Below, piece by piece: positions 48,701 to 60,695 of a DNA stretch of 64,000 nucleotides. Within the stretch, counting starts at the first letter, position 1. Every line of letters starts with the position of its first letter. The stretch is from NCBI RefSeq assembly GCF_019649055.1, contig NW_026570230.1, positions 1,178,001-1,242,000 on the forward strand. The letters run 5' to 3'. The notes beneath the pieces are model-generated. The model saw only the letters and a program-made list of their open reading frames with translations. It had not been told where the DNA came from and searched no databases. The position numbers and the translations under genes were made by a program. The DNA comes from Paramacrobiotus metropolitanus. Taxonomy: Eukaryota; Tardigrada; Eutardigrada; Parachela; Macrobiotidae.

Positions 48701-50016
48701 TTTTGAAGGTATGACAGCTGTTAAGTTAACTTTTGTAGTTCTCGTGAGCCGGTTGCTACGTAGTATCCATTCGTTATGAGCTCAAACGAACAGCTTTCAA
48801 AGGATAAACAACAAATTTTAATGATTTTCTCATTTTAGGGAGCGCTGCCCAGATGTTTGATAATATGCAGACGCTTACTACGTTACCGAAACCAACGGTA
48901 AATTCAAATTCTCCTAATCCTAATATCCCAATCCTAATATCCGTTACCAGTTACGATAAACGGAAAATATCTAAATCTGGTCTTTTTTATTATAAATTAC
49001 ATCTTTATCATAAAATGTATGAAGCTTGCGTCAAATGCATACAATAGCAATACTTCTTAAGTTTGTTTTTAATCCATAGGACTGCTGTATTTTGTCAAGG
49101 TGTAGTAATTAATATTATCGTAAAGCTTGTACAGTACTAAAAATTTAATTACTTACTCGTATAAACAGTCGTGCACTAATACTGTACAGTACGTGGCCGG
49201 CAGTTCGATTGATATGATAGAGAACTTTGATGAACGCGTGGCGAATTGTGATTCATTACTTACGCAATTAAATTAAATTTAAAGTAAAACTAGAAGCAAA
49301 ATTAAAGTTCTGGAGAAAAACTGTAATATCTCGTTATTACCTTAGCTGAGTTGCTCCGATTTTTTATCTTGGTATTGCTGGCGTACGTTGCGTTTCTATT
49401 TGTTTTTGGATTTACTGCCGTGCTCCTGTCCCTGTGTCAACTTGTCGTATGCGGCAGGGGGCTTGTCCCCGTTGCAGAAGACATTAAATTCATTATTATT
49501 AAACAAATTAAAACAAGAACAGCAGTGCGAAAATATGTCTAACATCTCTTCCATTCTACAGAGAATATACTGTGGTCATGAACTAACTGTGATGAACCTG
49601 AAGTTCGCGTACAAAGAGGATCCTGGAAATCTGGATTTAGCAGATCGACTGGAATGGGCAAAGGTCAGTTCAATACAAAAGAGATGCCGAGTACCGTAAA
49701 ATTTCCATAACAGATCTAGTGTGCGGATTCTGATTACTATGCGGCTAGTTACAGAAACGCGTTACTATAATTATAGAAATGCCGAACAAATGCCGTGCCC
49801 ACCGTCCCTTCGACGGTTGAGGAAGAAATGCGCTTCAATCCCTTCGTTACGGCCATTAACGCCACCGTTCTGGATGAGCTGCGTCAGCGGCGGAATCGTT
49901 TTCGCAGTCACAAGAAGAACCGCGATTCCATTACATCGCTGACCTCCTCCGCATCCACTTCCCCCGTGGACCGCAGCGGCGCCGCTAGTGCCGCATCATC
50001 CGGTATTTCCTGCTAA
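45791..50016 (+). CDS. HAGH: Hydroxyacylglutathione hydrolase (glyoxalase II)
   Basis: Ten exons: 45791-45885, 46497-46532, 46600-46627, 47947-48017, 48119-48236, 48479-48536, 48619-48708, 48839-48897, 49562-49663 and 49777-50016. They give 298 residues. The enzyme hydrolyses S-lactoylglutathione to D-lactate and glutathione, the second step of methylglyoxal removal. It has the full metallo-beta-lactamase metal set: THHHWDH, CHTSGH, the Asp in FSGDSIF, and the His in IYCGHE. Substrate-side motifs VPALLDNYM and PTVPST are also present. The frame upstream of ATG 45791 is open without another ATG, so a mitochondrial leader on an unseen exon is possible. Past the usual end, a Ser/Arg-rich tail (RQRRNRFRSHKKN, then a Ser/Ala-rich segment) is extra compared with the vertebrate enzyme. 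Intron 3 is 1.3 kb. Confidence 0.95.
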
Positions 50017-50751
50017 ACGGCATATACAGAGTACGCACGTGGGCCTAGAACGTATTTTATCGCACCAACTGACGACGAAGTGATTCCAGTTTCTTTCGGG
50101 CAATGTATTTCGCTCTAGAAATAGCATTCAATTTCCTTGCACTCTAAACCTTCTTGGACGAATCATAGGATTTCGTGTTCTAAGTAGAACAAATGTGTAG
50201 AAGAAATTGTACAAATGCTATCCTGTCAGATTCATAATTCAGTTTGAGGTAAAATTTCCGAAGCTTGATTTACTGTACCATGTTCGTGCTTTCTGCTGCA
50301 AATTTAAGTGTTGTAACTGCTATGCGCAATGTTTCGGCAATAACAGTCATATCTTCATTTTCGGTATGAGCAAATATTTACACAACCGATATGCAGGCGC
50401 AACAACGACACCTTAATCCACAAATACAAGAAAACATATTTCAAATTAGCACTAAAATTTATACAACACAAAAATTCGTAAAGCAACTAATTAACGCAAA
50501 GCCACACTAGTACTGTAAATAAATAACAAATGAACAGTAAGGTCAATAAGAATATTTCCCCGCGCAGATTATGTGGAAAATGCTACAAGAGCGATTACCG
50601 GAAAACAAGCAATTGTCTACTTCGCCAGCACATTCAAATGGCGTAATGAAACTAACAGTGTACAGTATTTCTGTCCAATTTTAGAACACAACATGCAAAC
50701 GCGTTAGTCAAACGCGAGAATAACGTCCACGGACAACAAATACCACCTCTC
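50017..50751. other. Convergent intergenic gap
   Basis: This is the 3' ends of glyoxalase II (plus) and the chromodomain-SAM gene (minus). AT-rich, with no other feature seen. Confidence 0.6.
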
Positions 50752-53064
50752 TCATTTCTTGAGCACTTCATGCAAATCCTTCACCAATTTAGAAATCTTC
50801 AAGCTGGGCCCCAAGGGAATCTGCATCTTCTGCTGTACCGTCTGCGGCTCGTTCAGCGCCAGGAAGGCCGGGCCGTCCACCCGGCGCTCCTGGAACTTGT
50901 GCACAATATCACCGAACCCGTACTGTCGCAGACACTCGCACACATCCGCCACACTCCAGCAGTCGGCGGGACCGCGCCAGCCCAACAGCTGATCGGGGGA
51001 GGTTTTTAACGGGTTGTAGATGGGTTGGATTTTGGGTGGTGCTGGAGGCTTCTTCACTTTCACTGTCTTGGGCTTCCTACGGCGGACGGTGAAGACCGGC
51101 TTTATCAGGCGGGAGGTCGATGGAATCGGGAGGGGAGGGGGGATCGCTAACGCTTGGTCGGATAAAGGTTCGGGTTCAGGGGGAACTACAATTGTGCAAA
51201 TACGACATACAAACAGTACCATCAATAATTATATGGCATTTTAGTTAATTGTATGCTGCGTCGTGTGAATGATTTTCCAAACAATGCCATCAATAATTAT
51301 AATATAGCATTGCAGTTAATTGTATGTTGCGTCGTGTGAACTGATTTTCCATTTTCCAGCTGCGGTGAATTGTGATTTCTTGTTGGGTACGCGGCCGTAC
51401 GCCTATCGACGGCGACAACTAATTTACATGGCTACGCTGAGTCTCGGACTGCTAGATAATACGGACCGGCAGACCACGATATCAAAGTCAAAATTTACCG
51501 AATGTAACACTCTTCGCTGCTGTTTTGCTTTTGGCAGCTAACATGTCGTTCAGTTTGGGTGTGCGGGTATCTAACAGAGCCGGCGGCCACAGTGCAGCAG
51601 GAAGAGGGGCTGCGGACTTGGGAGCCTCGGCCGCTGCGACCAATACGTCATCCGGCTCCGGTTTGGTTGCCACCTCAGAAGCACTAAATTTTGCCACTAG
51701 ATCCGGACGATTTAATTTCTCTTCTGTAATCCATGAGTCAACCACCCTAAAAGATAACTACTGCGTCACAACATTCCGACATTTATGAACTTTTGTATTG
51801 TAGTTGGGCGTGGCATGTTGTATGTAGACTAACTTTTATCAAGACAAATTAGAATACTTATCGACACTCATTAACGATACTTAGTAAAACTCATCATTTC
51901 ACAACCGGGAAACGGATTTTGTTTAATGATATCACTGATACCATAATCAAATATAATTAAATTACTTATTCTGTTTTGCTAGTGCGTCACAAATGCATCT
52001 TCACATGAATTATGCAAGTGCAACAAAAACTTCCGGTGCACTTTGCACCACCGATACGGCAACTTGAAGCCTTAAACATTTCGCTGTTAAGCTGATTCCA
52101 TGCAGATAAGCCGAGAGTAAATAGCGAGGACTGAGCGATTGGCCGTTAAACGTTTAAAAAAAATCAAAGAACAGGACTCTTAAAAGGGTATACACTGTAT
52201 AACAAAATCGGAATAAAAAACCCAATCGTAACATTTTCGAGCTTCACCTCAAGCACTTAATGCCGGTGTTTCCGGTACAAAGTTACAAAAGATCCGACCC
52301 TATTCGTATTTTTAACTGGTGCAAGCCGTGCAACCATGCAGAGTAGCGAGAATACCTGGGAAATCCTTTCCAACGAACTTTGTAGTCAATTTTCCCACTC
52401 CGTTCTCGTTTGTCCAGAATTTTATTGGCCCGCCGTTTACGTTCTAATCTCCGCTTTTCACTTTCGGCTTTCAGTCGTTTGTGCTCTTTCTCCTCCTTCT
52501 CTTTTGCTGTACCTCGATCGACCTCGTTAGCGTTCACATAAAATATTGAATCGTAGGGTTCCCAAGATGTTTGGCTACAGTTCAGAAAACGTCTTTCAAA
52601 CTTCGCACATTGTTCATTCACCTTCTAATGTAATGATCCTAATAAAGTACGAGTAGATGCACCACTACAGATATGCTCTGCAGCCTATACTGCAGAACTG
52701 TAAAACTTATTTACCTAAATCCGCGCCATTTTATACGAGCGTAACGGATTTTGTTAACTTGTTTGTATCCCAAAACCCGCTCTACGATAAAGTCATTTTC
52801 GCCCAGCTCCTGTTTGACTTCTTTTTCATCCTTCACTGTCAGGCTCAGATCCCGCTTTCGTTTATTCCTTCGCAGATGCATCCGGTTGGATGCGGAAGTG
52901 GAAGCTGAAGAGTGGACACCGGATGTCTCTGGCGTTTTGCTCGCGGAATCCTCAGTTGAGGTCGATGCAGTGACGCCAGCTTCGATGATATTATTAGTGA
53001 CGACGGGCGGCTCCGGCACAGCCAATGCATCTTCGGTTACTGAAGCTTGAGTTCCAGCAGACAT
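50752..53064 (-). CDS. Double-chromodomain plus SAM-domain chromatin protein
   Basis: Exons 52715-53064, 52356-52574, 51499-51746 and 50752-51185 give 416 residues. Residues 1-88 are disordered, Ser/Thr-rich, with a basic RRNKRKRD signal. Chromodomain 1 (about 89-130) has DFIVERVL, IKWRGF and SWEPYDSI, with its aromatic-cage positions F, W and F intact. A highly charged helix (EKEEKEHKRLKAESEKRRLE) links to chromodomain 2 (about 163-210), which has YKVRWKGF and SWITEEKL. In that domain the first cage aromatic is replaced by Arg, so it probably does not bind methyl-lysine. An Ala/Pro-rich and then basic linker leads to a C-terminal SAM domain (about 348-416) with WSVADVCECLRQYGF and LGPSLKISKLV. 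Both chromodomains are split by introns at the same point after WxGF. I know no named family with this order. A role joining histone-mark reading to SAM-mediated assembly, as in Polycomb-type systems, is inferred. Confidence 0.88.
51219..51350. repeat. Tandem duplication of about 62 bp in an intron
   Basis: Two imperfect direct copies (51219-51278 and 51287-51350) share CCATCAATAATTATA and GCGTCGTGTGAA. They lie inside the third intron of the chromodomain-SAM gene. No function evident. Confidence 0.75.
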
Positions 53065-55005
53065 CTTCCAACAAACCGAAGGTCGTAGTTGTTAGAACTT
53101 AGAAGGTTATAAAGACGAACTAACCAATCCAGCTACAAATACAAATCCACAGTCATCTGCCCGTCGGCGAATGGACGTATTTCGCCCATTCTCTTCTTTA
53201 ATAAAGTCATTAACTGCAATGTTAAATGTGGCCCTGATTCAACAACAGTTGTTAGTAAATTTCAAAATGATCTTGAAAAAGGACAAGTTGAAGAAGTGGA
53301 ACTACATAAACTTATAAAACTTGAGCGCAGATGTGACAGTTGACGATCTCCGTTGCATGTGGTATCGGGTTAAGACTTTAATCCCAATGACACACCAGAT
53401 ACGAAGCCTTTAGGGCGATTCAGTACAGGACCTACCTATGATATACTGTAGACGCGTAAAAGACCTAACACGCCAAGATTCTGCATCTCTCTGATCGCAT
53501 GGAAGATTCTTAAATCATACATCGAAAAAACAATGCACCAGTGACTATAGGAGTTCCCTTTTCATTCCCATGGCGAAGAGAGACTGTCAACAGGACGCTA
53601 CTATATACTGACTCTACTTCTACACTAACTTTCATTAAAACTTATGATCTCCACATTTGACGGTACGATATACAACAAGCCTTCCTACAACGTTGCTAAA
53701 ATCAGCCATTGTTGTGTAGTGGGTATGTCCCCCCAACTAACGCTCCATGATTGGCGGCAAAAATCTTGACCAATTAGCGACTGTCTTACGAAAACGGGAA
53801 CCATTGGCATATGTCGCAACCACACTGTTAAAAAGGGCAGTTAGCGACATTAGTTTCCCGCTCCAAGTGAAAGAAACTGTAACTTCCAGGACTGAACTGA
53901 CATTTGTTTCAGAATGTAAACGGTTTTCACATTCTGAACACAATGTCGGAAGTGGGAGAATGGCCACTTCCGATGTGAAAGATGCGCCAGACGAACAGTC
54001 CTGTTGTACGTATTACAACGCTAACGTCTTCGTAGGCACTGCAGCTTCGGTTGTGACCGTTTTATAAGTGTTGTCAGCTTCTATACGGCTACAAAGTTTT
54101 GTTTCAGATTCCCACTTACCGTATTATTTAGAACAGATGTTCGTTTAGGCGACCGGGAAGGGCTGAAACGTTAAGAAAGAAAAAAATGAACGACTACCGT
54201 GCAACTACCGAAGAACCAACAGACTTCCGTATGTGCAGTTGAATTCAATTGCCCATGGTGCTGCTGCTTATGCGTATGACGCCGTATGTATCGTGACTGG
54301 GGGATGATGTCAGAGTAGCGATCAGATCACGCTCTGCTGATACTACAATACATACGTACAGTACGTGTTTATAGCCCTTTTGTTTACGTGTTATTTTACG
54401 TTTTGGGGCTCCCGAAAACGCTGACCCACATTTTTTTTCTGTTTATCAGATCCACAGGGACTGATAACAGAAATAAAAATGGTCTTTAGGTCTTATCACA
54501 GATGCAGTTATTAGTGTGATAAGTTTACTTATTACGACTTCCGTGAAGACCAGTTTTAAATCTAGTTGGAATCTAGAAGTGGTGTAACCGTTAGCCGCAC
54601 TATCAATTCACTGGTCGGATGTTACGTTGATTTTGACAGTAGTGGATATAAGCCATCTGATCAGCCTGATGTTTTCATTTTCTTTCATTTTTCTTGTTGT
54701 TGTTAATGTTGCTATGAGTATCCAAACAGCTGTTAATTCTTTTTAACTTATTTTGAACAACATCTTTTGAAATACGAAAATGTTTTCAAAGTTGAAATGA
54801 CCGAGAGACTACTTACTGGTGGTCTGAAATTTCTGAAAATCTCTGTTTCGCGTAGATTGATTGGATTCTGAATTATCGGTCGGTTATCGTGGTATCCGTA
54901 TGTCTGCCTATCACTTATCAGAAGACGCATCCCACTATCCAGTAGCTAACTTTTGCTATGTCAGGACGTGAGTGAAATCTGTCCTCCCGAAGCCCGAATG
55001 ACAGA
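53065..55005. other. Divergent intergenic region
   Basis: This region holds the promoters of the chromodomain-SAM gene (minus) and EI24 (plus). A 106-codon plus-strand frame at 53747-54067 overlaps a 76-codon minus frame. Neither is recognised, and the region contains a hairpin CAGAATGT/ACATTCTG (about 53909-53936). No TATA box stands out. Confidence 0.45.
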
Positions 55006-57136
55006 ATGTCGACCAAGGATCTGCAGGTGCTGGCACGCTCGTTCGTGCATGGTCTGCATGACTCCATCGTGGGGTTTGTCAGCTTCTACAAACTGGACCA
55101 GGTAGCAGCGAAAAGTGAGAAAGAAGAGCATCGAAATGTGGTTTTGACGGAGTTGCAGCGTCGCAGAGCGGAGAAGCAGCCAAAGAAGTTGGAAAAAAAA
55201 GACGAGTGAGGACTGCGAGGGCTATTTACTGATAGAACTCATAGTAGTTAGAAATAAAATCCGTAAGAGTACTTGCTGACTGTTTTATAATTTATCTGCA
55301 GGGTTAGTGGATAGTTGTTGTATAATTTATATCACGGTTGTATTCTTTTGCAGACCACCAAAAATTCGAAAACGAATTTTACAATGCTGCTTGCTGAATG
55401 GTGGCGTATTTTTGGTAAGCTGCTGCCGCTTATTACAGTTTATAAGTACTCGTACCAGCAGTTGCAGATGTTGGTTTTTGCAATCAGTAAGTTTTGTTGC
55501 TGTTTAAAAGATGAATGCTTTGCTTATTCCTTGGTCTGGAATTACGGGAGACGAACATTAATAGATATTTGTTTTGCAGGCCAGTATTTTTGTATTTAAC
55601 CATATGATCCTACCGATTCTGGAAATCGTTACTCACCTCATGCTAGGTACGACTTGAACTGAATATTGTACTGATGTTGAAATGATTGAGATGACAGATT
55701 TTGTAACTTTGCAATCCGTATAAAAATTCATAAAAATCAAAATCCCTCTGCAGGTCATGAAGAAGGAATTCGCTCCACTGTGTGGTCCTGGTTATCCTTT
55801 ATGTCTTCGTGGCTTTTCAAATTCCTCTGGATACTTCCCTTGTTCATACTCAGCAAAGTTGTCAGTTTTATCTGGTTCCAGGTGAGATTGAATATTTCAG
55901 AAAAACTTTTTTAGAGAATCTTGCTGAAATTATCGCAAATCATCGTCTAATTTTTTTCCGTTTATTTGTTGCGAACACGGAACATTGTTGCTATTTTGCA
56001 GGATATTGCCGACGCAGCATACGTAAAAGTGCACCGGAAACCATCGGCGATGCGTGTTAGTTTGGGAACGCTCATCGCTGATTTGCTGTTTAGTTTGCTC
56101 ATCCAGACGCTGTTTTTGTGCCAGGTATGGCAAATTCGAAGATCACGTTGTACAGTGGAATGCGGCACAAACTGCGTTATTCTTTTAGGCGCAGTTGACA
56201 TCTGTCCTACCTATTCCCGCAATGGCCCAGTTCCTGTCAATCTTCCATATTAGTTTGCTCAACGCATTTTATGCTTTTGAATACAAATGGCTAAATATGG
56301 GTACGTACAGCACATAATAAATTGCGTGGTGCGGTGGTGGTTTGCATGATTTTGGCGTTTTGCAAAAGAACCAGATGAACGGAAATGCGATGTTTAGGTT
56401 GGGAAGTGAATGAACGTCTGCATTATGTGGAAAGCCGATGGACATATTTTATGGGATTTGGGTTACCATTGGCCTTAGCAACATTTTTGGCTGATAACTA
56501 CTGGATTGGGTAAGTTCTGGTGATATTGTTGGTAGGCATCTTTTTCAGTTTAGCAGAACCCCGTTTCGTTTGCTCGCGATGTGATCATACTTCTGTAATA
56601 ATGTGTCTGTGTACAGTGGCTGCATCTTTTCCGTCCTTTTTCCTCTCCTGATCGTGAGTGCCAATTCCGCTTCACCTGCTTCTCAAGAAGCGTAAGTTTA
56701 TAAAATGGAGCTATTTTTTATTTGTTTTTGACCTTTTTTGGTTATTTTGACCGGTTATTTTTGATTTGTTTGTTATTTCAGTGAAATTGGTAATTTGCAA
56801 GCTTTAAATTTAGAATATTATGCACTGGTGCAGTTATTGTCATACTATAGTGTCAGTTATGAGAGTTTGTTAAAGATAAAAGCTTTTAAGATTTTAACTG
56901 TGAATTATTAAGTAAGCCGTCATCTTTAAACTAGCCGATTTCGCTGTTACTTGTGTTATGCTATTTTGTACGCGGTGAACTTCAAAAGTTTTTTTTGCAG
57001 GCCTTTTGTCCTGCCCGTGTTCGCATTAGTCAGTGGTCTTTCGAATTACGTAGTCGGCCAAGGCGTTGGCCGCGCTCACCTACTTGCTCAGGGAGTGAAA
57101 AGTACCCCGGCGAAGGAACCATCTTCGAAAGATTAG
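55006..57136 (+). CDS. EI24: EI24 autophagy-associated membrane protein
   Basis: Nine exons: 55006-55205, 55354-55414, 55580-55646, 55754-55881, 56002-56124, 56189-56300, 56398-56509, 56617-56691 and 57001-57136. They give 337 residues; the human protein has 340. It follows the family throughout: FVHGLHDSIVGFVSFYKLD, a basic coiled segment, ILQCCLLNGGVF, VWSWLSFMSSWLFKFLWILP, WFQDIADAAY, FEYKWLNMGWEVNERL and GCIFSVLFPLLIVSANSASP. Six or so hydrophobic segments indicate an endoplasmic-reticulum multi-pass protein. In animals it is needed for autophagosome-lysosome progression and is p53-inducible in mammals. The C-terminal tail is Lys-rich and ends at TAG. All junctions are in phase with consensus GT-AG sites. 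Confidence 0.95.
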
Positions 57137-58083
57137 TCAACCGATGCTCTAGTCTCTCGCACAACATTTTGTGGCCTTCCGCTTATTGTACAGAATTGCC
57201 TTTTTATGCTTCTTTTGGTTTACTTTTTTATCTTTTGATCATCAAGAGTTTAAGAATGGCACTGGTTGTCTTATGATCGCGTCCTAAGTTAGTTTCTAAC
57301 TTGTAAGTTTTATGAAATTCCCGGAATGAAACCCCGGTTTTGGTTATCAACTAATAACTATGCGAGATTTCTGTACGCTAAGCTCTGAGAATGTGGATTT
57401 GATTAAATGGATCTACGTTTTGAAGCAAGAACATTGTAATGAGAACGGGATTCCGGCCCTTTAAACATTCTGCAAATTGCAATTCACCAAGCTCCGACGA
57501 CCGTGATACGAAAGAGAATAATAATTTATTACTGTTTTTACAGAGTATAAAGTGCTGTACTTGAACGTATTGTACTCGTACTCGTACAAATATTGTACAT
57601 AATTATCACGTACTGTGTAAATAGATCTGTGTTAATTTTCTCTTCTTGGAACAAACTGGTTAACAAGATGTGCGATTTTGTAAGACCGGCTTACCATTGC
57701 AATAAGTATGTACGCATGTGAGTGTGACCGCTGGTCACCATGTGCTCATTTGCGGAGTAGGCACTGGCACATTCGAACGAACGATAACCGCAAAGACAGT
57801 GTTCAATCGGATAATAAATTTATTATCACCAAAGCTACTGTATCATTTTCATTCATTGTCAGTTGACAATATTTTTACTTTTCTGTGGGGACTGTGGCGT
57901 CAACTGCCGTCAAGCCAACGTATTACGTATACGCCTGTATAATTGTCCTGCAGATTATAATTTTAAACATCCACTAAGTTTGGCATCTTCGTTTCTTACG
58001 CTTTCTTACCCATGATATATCTACATACGTTGCAATAACGATTACAGGTCTCCTGACGTTGCAACCAACTACAGAATCTCAAT
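57137..58083. other. Intergenic spacer
   Basis: Spacer between EI24 and SUFU, both plus. It contains TACTCGTACTCGTAC at about 57570 and otherwise nothing recognised. Confidence 0.55.
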
Positions 58084-59956
58084 ATGTCCAATTCAAGACA
58101 GGAGAAAGCAGCAGTGTCCATGCCGCCCGGATTATCGGCCATCCACACTGTGTGTCAACGATTATATCCCAGTCAAACCAATCCCATCCAGATGACATCC
58201 AAAATAAAATACTGGCTGGGGGGCCCCGATCCCCTGGACTTCATCACCATCTATCTGAATGCAGGCACCCCCGCGAAAAACACCCCCGAACATTGGCACT
58301 ACATCACGTGTGGCCTGTCCGACTTGTACGGCGACGGGCGGATTCATCCCATCCCGGACACCATGGGCCTGGACGCCCCCTCGGGACTGGGCATGGAGAT
58401 GACGTTCCGCCTGAAACGCAAAGCGGGACAGCTGGCACCCCCGGCCTGGCCAGGAGAGTTACTGCAGGGATTGGCGCGGTATCTGTACGCTTCGGGGAAT
58501 AGCTTTGTCGCCGGGGATCATATCGCCTGGAATAAGTCTCTGGATAAGGCTGAACCGGACTCCGTTGTGCAGCATATCCTGGTGGCTGAGGATCCGCAGT
58601 TGCGGAGTATCGGTTCGGAGCTGGGGCGGGTGGTGTTCATGCAGTTAGTCGGGGTGTGCCAGGAGGAGTTGGAAGCAGCACAACACTGGAATGGGCGCGG
58701 TGTGCTGGAGCTGATGCGATCCACCGTGTCAGGTATAAATCGTAAGATACTATTGCTGCTCTTGCATGCCGATGTTTATGTTTCGTGAGAGCGATACAGT
58801 AGGAGTCAGTGACTCTGTGGGACATTTCAGCCAGAGTAGTATTAATTTTATTTTTCTTTAATCTGAGTAGATACGACTTATATGTTGTTGCTTTTTAATT
58901 TTTCGTTACTTGAACGTCACGTTTAATGTGATACATGTACAGTAACTAGAGTAAAGTGAATATAATAATATTACCATTTGTATTCGTGCAAGCGCTGTGA
59001 TAAGAAATAGGTAACTAAATCTATTTCAAAATAACCATTTATCAGGGAAAAAAATATGTGAGGACCTGTTGCACAAAGTGGTAATCTTAAAGTCGTTTCG
59101 TAATTTGCTCTGGTAGCAGATTCGATTGACATACGGCACTGCTCTACGAAATATAACGATATTAATGGCAACCAGTGGATTGTGGTTGAGTATCGTTTTA
59201 CCGTTTACGATCGATTAAAGCAACCGTTTACGTTGTCCAAGCGTTGTTCCGTTTGTACTTGCTAAGGCGAAGTCGCGATTATGATTATATGAACAACAGC
59301 AGCTGCTAACCTGATGCTGCAGAGATAATTTTCCGTACCGGATAACGAACAAAACTATGTGCTGTTTAGGTCCTCTCTGGGTCACTGATATGCAACGGAC
59401 CTCTTCACCACTGGCCACCGACTCTCGTATGATCCAGTCAGTCCGCGACGGCATCACCAAAGACGGCTCAGACTTGAGCGGTGTTTCGTGCCGGTGCCGC
59501 TGGAAAGAAGTCTCCCATATACGCCCCACTCGACGTCCGGCCCCGCCGGCTTCTCCACTGCACATTTCCACCTCCGAGCACGATACCGTGCAGATGTCCC
59601 ATCTGGCTTCCGCCCACTTGACCTTAGACTTTGAAGCCGGATCCCTGCTGTTGCTAGCCTTGGGTGGACGACTACTGCACAGTCGGCATTTCACCTTCCA
59701 GAGTGTCCTGACTGACCATGCTATCACGTTGGTATCGGAAGGGGTCAACGGTACACTAGCCCAGGAAGCGACGCCCTTCGTCAGCATTGGCCCGTGGCTG
59801 CAGGTGTTTCTGGATGGTGAAGCCATTCGGGAGATTGCCGATGATATCACCCAGTGCTCGGATGCCAGCGGCAAGTTCACCGTGGCCCGAGTGTTTGCCT
59901 GGCCCAGGATCAAGCTAAGCCTGACCGTTAGCGATGAACAATCGCTCTTCCTTTAA
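58084..59956 (+). CDS. SUFU: Suppressor of fused homolog
   Basis: Exons 58084-58732 and 59370-59956 join in phase 1 to 411 residues. The N-terminal domain has the family signature RLYPSQTNPIQMTSKIKYWL followed by GGPDPLDFITIY, then HYITCGLSDLYGDGR, SGLGMEMTFRLKR and FMQLVGVCQEELEAAQHWNG. After the intron come GPLWVTDMQR, DGSDLSGVSCRCRW and the C-terminal domain with GRLLHSRHFTFQS, TLVSEGVNG and GPWLQVFLDGE. SUFU binds Ci/Gli transcription factors and restrains Hedgehog signalling in cytoplasm and nucleus. The protein is about 70 residues shorter than the human one because the disordered loop between the two halves is cut to some 30 residues. The start is the first ATG in the exon, and its spacing fits the family. 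Confidence 0.96.
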
Positions 59957-60695
59957 ATTTATCATGTTATACTCGTAATTTACGTACAGAATATTAAGTA
60001 AGAAAAGCAACCCCTGATTATGTTAAGTAATTGTTGCTTATGTTAAGAGTGACGAAGCAGTGCCTTATGTCTAATGTCGACAGCAATTTTACATCGCTGG
60101 AACTTCCGGCTACTGTACGCTGTCGCCGTCTGTCGACCTAAAACAGAACAGTATTTGTATAAAAACAAGTATTTTGCACCGCCCATGTGAATTTGTCGGT
60201 GAGCGTAAAACGTTTGATAAGAATGGATGAATGGATGTTATGTAAGTGCATGAAGATACAACTGCAAGAGAAGCTGCAGAAGTTGAATCCTCACAATGAT
60301 CTGAGTGTAATTCGTGCTTATACTACTCTGTACTGTGTACACTCGCATATTCGAGGGAATTAATGGATTTTCTCTTGACAGTTTTATAGCTGTTTTTCTG
60401 TTTTATAGTTAAAAGCTTCAGATGTGACCTAAAATTTCTTTAATGAAGAAACAAGTAGCCGCAGAAGTGTTGTTTAATGGTTGTTACTATGCTTCTGGCA
60501 ATTAGAGAATTTTTAAGAAGACAAGGGCCGCACTAAATGCGCAGGTAACAATATCCGGCAGAATATAAATATTTTCAGAAGCACTTAGTTAAGAAGTAAA
60601 GTTGATTTCCTGCAGCGCAGTGTCGTACTCTACATAGTAATACTGGGCTGTGGTCGTAGCTTGTGCGTACAAGATTTTATGGATTTCTGACAATC
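59957..60695. other. Intergenic spacer
   Basis: Spacer between SUFU and the lipocalin-like gene, both plus. AT-rich, with no gene or clear regulatory element seen. Confidence 0.55.

Noticed and set aside
53747-54067. 106-codon plus-strand frame between the chromodomain-SAM gene and EI24
   Set aside because: Overlaps an equally open minus frame and contains a hairpin. No family resemblance.
59215-59913. 232-codon minus-strand frame
   Set aside because: Antisense shadow of the SUFU C-terminal exon.
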